From Noviherbaspirillum saxi (lineage in GTDB: Bacteria; Pseudomonadota; Gammaproteobacteria; Burkholderiales; Burkholderiaceae_D): 64,000 bases of DNA. Location of the stretch: NCBI RefSeq assembly GCF_003591035.1, contig NZ_QYUO01000003.1, positions 186,001 through 250,000 of the forward strand, read 5' to 3'. Shown here piece after piece: positions 1-5,967 of this stretch; position 1 is the stretch's first letter; every line of letters begins with the position of its first letter. The position numbers and the translations under genes were made by a program. The notes under the pieces are model-generated. The model saw only the letters and a list, made by a program, of their open reading frames with translations, searched no databases and was not told the origin of the DNA.

Positions 1-229
1 CGGGCAGCGTGAGAATATTGACATCGCCATCGGTCGCAGCGCTGGCTGCAGCCTGTGCGAGCGCCGAGCCGCTAGCCAAGGCGGCGCTGGCGGCCAGAAA
101 ACTCTTACGGAGAAAGCCTCGGCGTTCTTCGTTCAAGCCCTTTTCGGTAATCTCCAGAGCGAGATTTGCATCAAGGAAGTTTTCCGGCGCCCGCAGAATA
201 CGGCCACGCTTTTTTACATCATCCTTCAT
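1..229 (-). CDS. soxC: SoxC-like sulfane dehydrogenase, N-terminal end only
   Basis: Only the first 76 codons are present; the gene runs off the left edge. The protein has a twin-arginine signal (RRGFLRKS at residues 36-43) followed by an Ala-rich hydrophobic stretch. Just after it comes a GDVNILTLP segment, which is how mature SoxC proteins begin. SoxC is the molybdopterin subunit that, with the haem protein SoxD, oxidises the sulfane sulfur on SoxY in the periplasm; that is family knowledge, and the catalytic domain is not visible here. The ATG at 229 has a strong AAGGAGA ribosome site a few bases upstream. An ArsR repressor gene lies 97 bp upstream on the same strand, which fits a sox locus. 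Another TAT-exported sulfite oxidase-type enzyme remains possible. Confidence 0.68.
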   Translation of the reverse strand, partial: MKDDVKKRGRILRAPENFLDANLALEITEKGLNEERRGFLRKSFLAASAALASGSALAQAAASAATDGDVNILTLP

Positions 230-259
230 CCGGTCTCCTTGCCTTCCTGCTTTATTGAA

Positions 260-281
260 TAGTTACTAAAGTATATAACTA
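260..281. promoter_or_regulatory. Inverted repeat in the soxC promoter region, candidate ArsR operator
   Basis: The sequence shows TAGTTA, ten bases, then TAACTA, in a very AT-rich stretch 31 bp upstream of the soxC start. ArsR-family repressors bind AT-rich dyads overlapping promoters, and an ArsR gene is the next gene upstream. Its function as an operator is inferred. Confidence 0.35.
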
Positions 282-326
282 CTTACGCATATTGTGATAA
301 AGATGTTGCTTTTAAACAGCATTCAA

Positions 327-695
327 TCAGGAAGGCGTCATTGCCGTGAATGTAGAAGCCATCTGTTCCGATACATGGCGCGCAACGATCTTGGAAGAAA
401 TCTGGCCGCACACGGTTTTGCAGATTTCGAGCGTCGTCTGGTCGTCGATACGATAGTAGACCTGCGTTCCTTCTTTGCGCCTTGCGAGGATCTTTGCACG
501 GAATAGCATATTCAGCTGCCGCGAGACATTCGCCTGGGTCGCTTCGATTTCCGTAACAATGTCATTCACTGGCCGTTCGCCATTGCACAGGCAGTGCAGG
601 ATCTTGAGGCGAGTGGGCTCGGAAAGGAGAAAGAAGTAGTTCGATACTTCCTCAAACAATTCGGTCATCTGCGCCTGTCCAAGCTTGTTATCCAC
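327..695 (-). CDS. ArsR-family repressor of the sox region (SoxR-like)
   Basis: This is a 122-residue winged-helix regulator. The recognition region (LSEPTRLKILHCLCNGERPVNDI followed by ATQANVSRQLNML) is typical of ArsR proteins, and the wing (RRKEGTQVYYRID) follows. Cysteines occur in the LHCLCNG helix and near the C-terminus (KTVCGQ), so thiol-based sensing of reactive sulfur is plausible but not shown. The GTG at 695 is preferred because AGGTGA lies five bases before it; a GTG at 704 overlaps that site. It is located between a DsrE-like gene and soxC, so regulation of sulfur oxidation is the simplest role. Confidence 0.75.
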   Translation of the reverse strand: MDNKLGQAQMTELFEEVSNYFFLLSEPTRLKILHCLCNGERPVNDIVTEIEATQANVSRQLNMLFRAKILARRKEGTQVYYRIDDQTTLEICKTVCGQISSKIVARHVSEQMASTFTAMTPS

Positions 696-829
696 GTTAA
701 TCACCTAATTGATATAAAAAACATGATCGACATCAATCGACCGCCCTTCCATCTGCACTGCCTCTGTCGTCACCCGTTGCGCGCAAGTTCCGGATTCTAC
801 CGCGATGCCATGATGTCCGTTGGACAATA

Positions 830-1255
830 TTAGGGCTTCAAATATGCAAAGCCTTCTTCGATTTGCAAGCGTGCGATTTCGGCGACTCCGGACGGTACGA
901 CAGTCGCCTCAGGTAGCACGAGCGATTTATCGATCTTGCGCGTCTCCAATGTGTTATTGCATACCCGGAATTCCACTTGGCGCGCTGCCAGTTCCTGCAC
1001 CGGAATCTCATACGGATTGCCGTTCTGGTTCTTGGCGCCTTCGAGAAGAAAGTCTATACCCGCGCCAAGGGTCACAACGACAATTCTGGTCTTTGGACTG
1101 GCATTTAAATGATTGCGGATATTGTTGAGCGCGGCCGACGCATGGGTACTGTCATTAATGTGGTAAACCACCTTGTGCTCACGGTCGGCGGCCAGTGTCG
1201 GCGCGGTGACCGACAACAGAAGCACCAGGGCAATGCTGCGCAATAGACTGATCAT
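830..1255 (-). CDS. Periplasmic DsrE/DsrF-like protein
   Basis: This 141-residue protein begins with a cleavable signal peptide (hydrophobic core SIALVLLLSVTAPTLA, cut after about residue 22). The rest follows the DsrE-like fold: KVVYHINDSTHASAALNNIRNHL, then a TRIVVVTLGAGIDFLLEGA strand-loop, then a VEFRVCNNTL segment whose cysteine is where sulfur-carrying DsrE proteins place their reactive Cys. DsrE relatives near sox genes are thought to handle sulfur or persulfide groups; direct sulfur binding here is inferred. A GAGGA ribosome site precedes the ATG. It sits 42 bp downstream of the metallo-hydrolase gene on the same strand. Confidence 0.7.
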   Translation of the reverse strand: MISLLRSIALVLLLSVTAPTLAADREHKVVYHINDSTHASAALNNIRNHLNASPKTRIVVVTLGAGIDFLLEGAKNQNGNPYEIPVQELAARQVEFRVCNNTLETRKIDKSLVLPEATVVPSGVAEIARLQIEEGFAYLKP

Positions 1256-1297
1256 GATGGTGTCCTCACGGTTTGTTTTTCCATCGTTCGAAAACCT

Positions 1298-2278
1298 TTA
1301 CTCCTTGCCGAGGCTTTCCTTTTCCATTAGCAGATAGGTGCCATACGCATTGATGCGGTTGGCTTGCTGAAAAGCCGGGTAGCTCCCGAAGCGGGACCAA
1401 TCGACCCTGTTGTAGGCCTCCTCAAAGGGCAACAATTCGTTAACCGCACTGCCCATTTCCTGCCGCAGGAACATCAGGTAATCCCGCGTGAGCTTCATGT
1501 CGTCCAGGGGTCGCCTTGACGCTTCTCCGTGCCCCGGAATGACGATCGACGGCCGCACCTCCAGCATGCGGTCCAGCGTTTCCAGCCACAGCTTGCTGTT
1601 TGCTTCACCGACAAAGGGCAGCCTACCGGTGAAAAACAAATCACCGGCGAACAGCACTCCCTCGCCTTCAACATACAGCATGATGTCTTCCGCCGTATGC
1701 GCACCGTTGGAATCAATCAAGCGAAAACGCACGCCGCCCATGTCAAATGCGATCTGTTTCGTTTCGGGAAAACGGATCCAGCGGTCCGCTGGGATGAGCT
1801 TTGTCTTTCCATTCACCCATGGAGACAGGGAGACACGCCGCTCGGCCAGGCGCGCCGCCGCAGCGTCGGAACTCACGGAGGAGCGCCCATTTTCATGTGC
1901 CCAGACCTCGGCGCCTTGCGTCTTCAAGGCCTGAAGACCATAAAAATGGTCGGCGTGATAATGACTGATGATCACCCGCCTGACGGGGTGAGAGGTGACC
2001 TTTCTTATCGCTGCAAGCATCGCCTCGCCGAGTGCCGGGGTAGCGAGGGCGTCGAACACGACAACACCATCATCGGTGACGACAAAACCGGCATTGGACA
2101 TGAATCCCCGGTTTTGCTTGCTCGCCATGCCGGACTCGCCGCGGAAATAATACACACGGGCCGATACCTTGACTGTCTCGAGGGCAATCCCGGTGTTCGC
2201 CGCATACGCTGGAAAATACACCGCCACGCATGTCAGCAGCACCGGCAACAATATCCTGATCAGTCTTGATATGAGCAT
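1298..2278 (-). CDS. Exported metallo-beta-lactamase-fold hydrolase (SoxH-like)
   Basis: The protein has 326 residues, with a signal peptide of about 27 residues ending AYAAN. The zinc-binding motif HxHxDH is at residues 106-111 (HYHADH). Further metal-ligand segments follow (SNGAHTAEDI, LFAGDLFF and VIPGHGEAS), so the two-metal site looks complete. This layout matches SoxH and the quinoprotein-relay zinc metallohydrolases found in sox and methanol/lanthanide loci; the substrate is unknown. No strong ribosome site is seen before the ATG. The 194-bp region upstream (2279-2472) is AT-rich and contains a short CATAAA/TTTATG dyad at 2387-2404, possibly a promoter or operator. Confidence 0.72.
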   Translation of the reverse strand: MLISRLIRILLPVLLTCVAVYFPAYAANTGIALETVKVSARVYYFRGESGMASKQNRGFMSNAGFVVTDDGVVVFDALATPALGEAMLAAIRKVTSHPVRRVIISHYHADHFYGLQALKTQGAEVWAHENGRSSVSSDAAAARLAERRVSLSPWVNGKTKLIPADRWIRFPETKQIAFDMGGVRFRLIDSNGAHTAEDIMLYVEGEGVLFAGDLFFTGRLPFVGEANSKLWLETLDRMLEVRPSIVIPGHGEASRRPLDDMKLTRDYLMFLRQEMGSAVNELLPFEEAYNRVDWSRFGSYPAFQQANRINAYGTYLLMEKESLGKE

Positions 2279-2472
2279 CTGGCGGCAAATCGAATTTGTT
2301 TTGTCGAATTAAATGTGCAATTTAAAACATTACAAACTGATTATATACGCATAAATGAATTAAAAATCAGGAATTTTGAATGGCTACATAAATGCTCTTT
2401 TATGCATGTTCATAGGTTCGTACCTCATTAATAGTACCCACACAGGATCAATCCAGGCGCAAAGTTGCTCAG

Positions 2473-3045
2473 CTAAAAATCCCCGCGCGCCCCTTTATCT
2501 ATCATTTTTTTTATGGAGTCGCGCATCTGCAGAACGGATTTTTTGAGTTCAGGTGGCAGCTGGCGTCCGAGTTTGATCAGCATGTCCATATTTAATGCAT
2601 AGAGCCATAAGCCGTCCTCCTTTTCTACAACGGCAATACGGCAAGGCAGGTACGCCGCCATATGCGGACTGAAATCCACCATGGCCCTTGCAGTCACCGG
2701 ATTGCAGTAGGAGTAGACCTTCAACAACTTCTGGGGCTGCCCAGTCCGTGCCTCCAACTCCGCTGAAAGAGCTGATTCTCCGACCATCTTGAGATTATCT
2801 TCCGCCGCAACACTGGCGAAGGCTTCTTCAATTTCTTTCGCCGTGACGCCCTTCTCGACCTTTCGCTCCCAAGTCGTTGCAGCTGCAATATCGCCGCCGG
2901 AATCGACATATCTATCCCAGATCGCCATGGCTTCCGAGTAGGCGCCCTCGTCCGTATTCAGCAATGCATGCAGAGATCCGCAAGCTGATAACGCAACGCA
3001 TAAGGAGACAAGGATGAGTAATCTTGCTGGCTCGGTCTTGATCAT
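2473..3045 (-). CDS. DUF302 lipoprotein
   Basis: This 190-residue protein begins with a lipoprotein signal (LSACGSL, Cys at about residue 22). The second half, from about residue 100, is a DUF302 domain: LLKVYSYCNPVTARAMVDFSPHMAAYLPCRIAVVEKE, ending in a DMLIKLGRQLPPELKK segment. DUF302 proteins often accompany sulfur, thioredoxin or metal genes, but their biochemical role is unknown. It is divergent from the BigR-like gene, and both share the 184-bp intergenic region that contains a clear palindrome. Envelope location is inferred from the lipobox. Confidence 0.7.
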   Translation of the reverse strand: MIKTEPARLLILVSLCVALSACGSLHALLNTDEGAYSEAMAIWDRYVDSGGDIAAATTWERKVEKGVTAKEIEEAFASVAAEDNLKMVGESALSAELEARTGQPQKLLKVYSYCNPVTARAMVDFSPHMAAYLPCRIAVVEKEDGLWLYALNMDMLIKLGRQLPPELKKSVLQMRDSIKKMIDKGARGDF

Positions 3046-3164
3046 CGGGTGTTTTGCTTGTCACTCAAGTATTTTTCCAGGCCCAAGCTTAACGCCTTTT
3101 CATACGGTTTTGATGCCGGAAAACGAATCATCCGGCATGTCGGCGGCAAGCCATACTCAATCTA

Positions 3165-3181
3165 TTGAATGATATATTCAA
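3165..3181. promoter_or_regulatory. AT-rich palindrome between divergent genes, candidate BigR-type operator
   Basis: TTGAAT, five bases, then ATTCAA form a perfect dyad 49 bp upstream of the ArsR/BigR-like start. A second overlapping partial dyad (ATGATAT with ATCATAT) extends to about 3190. BigR and SqrR-type repressors are known to bind AT-rich palindromes over their own promoters. Autoregulation and control of the divergent DUF302 gene are inferred. Confidence 0.5.
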
Positions 3182-3229
3182 AAATCATATAATGAATTCG
3201 TGCAAGCCCAATTCCCTGGAGGGAAAGCG

Positions 3230-3574
3230 ATGACAGTGTCAGCAGAACAGATCGATTTGGAAGTATTGCGAAAATCCGCGTCCGATGCCTGCGGCTTGTT
3301 AAAGGTTCTTGCCAATCCCGACCGCCTTCTCCTGTTATGCCAGATGAGCCAAGGCGAATATTGCGTAAGCGACCTCGAAGCGCTAACCGGCATTCGACAA
3401 CCGACGCTCTCGCAGCAGTTGACCGTTTTGCGAGATGAGGAATTCGTCAACACAAGACGTGAAGGCAAGCAGATCTTTTACACGGTTGCCAGCAAGGAAG
3501 CGATGGCGGTGATGAAAGTTCTGTATGAGTTGTATTGCCAAGACGGCAAAGATAAAAAGAGAGCCAGAAAATGA
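3230..3574 (+). CDS. bigR: ArsR-family persulfide-sensing repressor, BigR-like
   Basis: This is a 114-residue winged-helix protein. It has the ArsR core (LANPDRLLLLCQMSQGEYCVSDL), a recognition helix RQPTLSQQLTVLRDE and a wing TRREGKQIFYTV. Cys37, in the LLLLC helix, and Cys103, in LYELYC, match the positions of the two redox cysteines that form a disulfide or tetrasulfide in BigR/SqrR proteins. The ATG at 3230 is chosen over a GTG ten codons upstream because GGAGGG lies seven bases before it. Its stop overlaps the next gene's ATG (ATGA), so it is translationally coupled to the YeeE/YedE pair, as in known bigR operons. Confidence 0.8.
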   Translation: MTVSAEQIDLEVLRKSASDACGLLKVLANPDRLLLLCQMSQGEYCVSDLEALTGIRQPTLSQQLTVLRDEEFVNTRREGKQIFYTVASKEAMAVMKVLYELYCQDGKDKKRARK

Positions 3575-4002
3575 CCATCGCCTGGGACAGTTTCACGCCA
3601 TGGGCTTCGCTGGGCGGCGGCATACTCATTGGCCTTTCCACTGCGATGTTTGTCCTGCTCAATGGAAGAATCGCTGGCGTCAGCGGGGTGTTGGGTGGGC
3701 TACTCAGGCCGGCAGGCGCTGATGTCGCTTGGCGCGCCGCATTCATCATCGGTCTGCTCGCGGCACCGTTTGCATTCTCGCGGGTCGCGCCATTGCCCGA
3801 GGTGTGGATCGGCGCTGACACTGCCACGCTAGTCGTAGCCGGCCTGCTCGTCGGCGTCGGTACGCGCTTCGGCTCCGGCTGCACCAGCGGGCACGGGGTC
3901 TGCGGATTATCGCGCGGCTCGTACCGTTCGCTAGTAGCGACCGCGTCGTTCATGTTTGCGGGCGTCGTTACCGTCTACGTCACCCGTCATCTATTTAGTT
4001 GA
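3571..4002 (+). CDS. YeeE/YedE-family sulfur transport protein, first half
   Basis: This 143-residue membrane protein has about four hydrophobic segments. Family hallmarks are a GGGILIGLSTAMFVLLNGRIAGVSG segment and the conserved GTRFGSGCTSGHGVCGLSR loop, whose cysteine is the kind used for thiosulfate relay in TsuA-type transporters. Its ATG overlaps the repressor stop. The single-domain (DUF395) halves of the BigR operon are encoded as two adjacent genes, and that arrangement is seen here. Import of a sulfur compound such as thiosulfate is inferred from the family. Confidence 0.75.
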   Translation: MTIAWDSFTPWASLGGGILIGLSTAMFVLLNGRIAGVSGVLGGLLRPAGADVAWRAAFIIGLLAAPFAFSRVAPLPEVWIGADTATLVVAGLLVGVGTRFGSGCTSGHGVCGLSRGSYRSLVATASFMFAGVVTVYVTRHLFS

Positions 4003-4011
4003 GGCTACATC

Positions 4012-4449
4012 GTGCGCATCGCAACCGCTTTTCTTGCAGGCCTGCTTTTCGGCTTGGGCTTACTCCTGTCCGGCATGACGGATCCATCCAAAGTCATCGG
4101 CTTTCTGAATGTCGCCGGCAAATGGGAGCCTTCGATGGCTTTCGTAATGAGCGGCGCCATTCTGGTGAGTTACTTTGCCTTTCGCCTTGCTGGAAAGCGC
4201 GACAGAAGCTGGCTGGGCGAAACGATACTCCTGCCCTCGGCAACGAAGATCGACCGCCGCCTCGTACTGGGCGGCTTGGTGTTCGGAACAGGTTGGGGGC
4301 TGGCTGGAATTTGTCCAGGGCCGGCATTGGTTTCGCTCGGCCGTGGCGACAGCGAGCCGTTCGTTTTTGTTGCCGCCATGCTTGTCGGCATGGGAATGTA
4401 CGAGCTCTATGAAAGATGTCCTGCATCCCGAATGCGCGATGCCGGGTAA
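4012..4449 (+). CDS. YeeE/YedE-family (DUF6691-type) sulfur transport protein, second half
   Basis: This 145-residue membrane protein starts with a hydrophobic helix (AFLAGLLFGLGLLLSGMTDPSKVIGFL). It contains the family signature GTGWGLAGICPGPALVSLG, including a conserved Cys. The start is a GTG at 4012 with a GAGG site overlapping the previous stop codon; only nine bases separate the two genes. The two halves probably assemble into one channel for a reduced sulfur species. No terminator is obvious immediately downstream. Confidence 0.75.
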   Translation: MRIATAFLAGLLFGLGLLLSGMTDPSKVIGFLNVAGKWEPSMAFVMSGAILVSYFAFRLAGKRDRSWLGETILLPSATKIDRRLVLGGLVFGTGWGLAGICPGPALVSLGRGDSEPFVFVAAMLVGMGMYELYERCPASRMRDAG

Positions 4450-4491
4450 TGCCAGTCACACCAATGCCGCGCCACTGGCTTCTGACCTGGG

Positions 4492-4737
4492 CTAATGCCG
4501 CGAAGTCAATCTTGATGGCATCGGAATGATCATCACCCAGATAAGAACACCGACCGATATGCCGTTGTTTCCATACTGCTCCAGGCCCACCGCGCCATGG
4601 ATTGACTGGCCGCCAGCAGCAATAAGGAACGCGTTGAGACCAGCAGCGTCAACCTCCTGGTGGGGCAGGCCGCTGTCCTTGAGCAGGTTACGGACAGCCG
4701 GCAGGTCGTCAGGTGTTGCCAAGCGAAGCGGTGTCAT
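4492..4737 (-). pseudogene. GNAT acetyltransferase fragment (ArsN2-like N-terminus)
   Basis: The 81-codon frame begins like a GNAT N-acetyltransferase (LRLATPDDLPAVRNLLKDSGLP, then FLIAAGGQSIHGAVGLEQYG), most like the arsenic-linked ArsN2 group. The acetyl-CoA binding half, expected after GAVGLE, is missing. The last 25 residues are unrelated and the frame stops. Usual length is near 150 residues. It therefore looks like a truncated remnant; a short functional protein is unlikely. Confidence 0.5.
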
Positions 4738-4810
4738 AGCTCAGCAGAGATCGCCGTCGGCTTTTCTGTCATTTGGGATTCCAAACGTGCAATGTGTTGC
4801 ATTGCAATCG

Positions 4811-4849
4811 GAATACATCTTGGCCCCTGTTCGGGGCCAAGATGTATTC
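4811..4849. repeat. Perfect 17-bp-arm hairpin
   Basis: GAATACATCTTGGCCCC is followed by the loop TGTTC and its exact reverse complement. No T-run follows on either strand, so a canonical intrinsic terminator is unlikely. It lies between the GNAT remnant and the convergently arranged zinc-ribbon gene. A REP-like palindromic element or a transcript-stabilising hairpin are both possible. Confidence 0.6.
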
Positions 4850-4903
4850 AGGAAACCAGCTATGCTTGTATGGAAGTTTTAGATAATGCTATTTGAACAA
4901 TTA

Positions 4904-5209
4904 TCAGAAATCGAATATGTCACTAAGAAACCCTTCTTTTTTCTTTTTCTTGTAATGGCTTTGATGCTGTTCGGAATAGCCATGAGGCTGATTCGAATGT
5001 CCGAATCCCTCAGGCTGGCGTGGCTGATTTGAATAAGGATCACTTCGTTGAGCGACTGGCTGCGCTGCTACGCCAGAAGACCTGTCGATGATCTTGTCCA
5101 GCTCTCCGCGGTCGAGCCAAACACCCCGGCAACTTGGACAGTAATCAATCTCAATACCTTGACGTTCGGACATTACAAGCTTCGTGTTTTGGCATACTGG
5201 ACAGTCCAT
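4904..5209 (-). CDS. TFIIB-type zinc-ribbon protein
   Basis: This 101-residue protein has a clear zinc ribbon at its N-terminus: C3-x2-C6 and C24-x2-C27, followed by RGVWLDRGELDKII, which is the signature of bacterial zf-TFIIB (COG3809) proteins. The middle is Gln/Pro/His-rich and disordered, and the end is a Lys cluster plus GFLSDIFDF. The ATG at 5209 is preferred to one five codons earlier, since a GAGGG site is properly spaced before it. Function is unknown in the family. Confidence 0.7.
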   Translation of the reverse strand: MDCPVCQNTKLVMSERQGIEIDYCPSCRGVWLDRGELDKIIDRSSGVAAQPVAQRSDPYSNQPRQPEGFGHSNQPHGYSEQHQSHYKKKKKEGFLSDIFDF

Positions 5210-5402
5210 AATTTCCCTCTTCAATGGTCACGTAGAGCGATCTCGCGACAATAGCAAGATCCATAAGATGGATTACATATGCAAGCAAAAATACATTTTT
5301 CAATAGGCGGTTCAGAGCTGGCCATTTTTTATTGTTGGCTTAACCTGGTTCGGTCAAGCCTTAGCAATATGCGTTTCTTATTGGCACGAACCTCCACATG
5401 CC

Positions 5403-5627
5403 CTATCGTTTTTTCTTGCTCACCTGGTTGCCAATGACGCCGCCGACTGCGGCGCCTCCTACGGTACCAATTGCATCGCCCCCGGTCAGCAGCGATCCGG
5501 CGACTGCGCCAATGCCGGCACCCATTGCCGTATTCTTATCTCGTTGCGACATGCCGCTGCAGCCGGTCAAGGTGACAAGCATTGTTAAAGAAACCGCAGC
5601 AAGCAGTGAGCCATTCCCCGTTTTCAT
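5403..5627 (-). CDS. Glycine-zipper lipoprotein (OsmB-like)
   Basis: This 74-residue protein carries a lipobox (LTGC, Cys at about residue 23). It is followed by a glycine-zipper two-helix segment (AMGAGIGAVAGSLLTGG, then GTVGGAAVGGVIGN) and a basic tail KKKR. The pattern is that of small stress-induced outer-membrane lipoproteins such as OsmB. It is a single gene between the zinc-ribbon gene and a c-di-GMP enzyme. Function beyond envelope association is unknown. Confidence 0.7.
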   Translation of the reverse strand: MKTGNGSLLAAVSLTMLVTLTGCSGMSQRDKNTAMGAGIGAVAGSLLTGGDAIGTVGGAAVGGVIGNQVSKKKR

Positions 5628-5967
5628 CCGAATATATCCGCAAAAAATGATTAACTATTGTTCATACGTGCTCGCTCAAGCATAAGACGTTTTAATAATA
5701 CGGACCGTCCGTGTTGCCAAGTGTTACGAATTCCATTGCAGGATGCACGCTTGCGTAGGAGTCGGATATTTCGCTTTCCAATAGTCGACATGTTCTTTAA
5801 CAGCTTTTTCTTTTCGGATTGCCACTATCCACATGCTGCAAAGCGTCAGGCCATAGATGACAATAGTCTAATCTACATCACAATGTGCCCCTGCAAACCA
5901 AGGATTCTATGTAGAGATTATTGTGCCCTTCCAATATTTAACCCGTATCAATTAGGAAAACTTGTCC
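5628..5967. other. Intergenic region with small palindrome
   Basis: No credible gene is seen in these 340 bp. The region is AT-rich and must contain promoters for the two divergent neighbours. A 13-base dyad (ACGGACCGTCCGT) lies at 5700-5712 and could be a repressor site; nothing else stands out. Confidence 0.4.
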
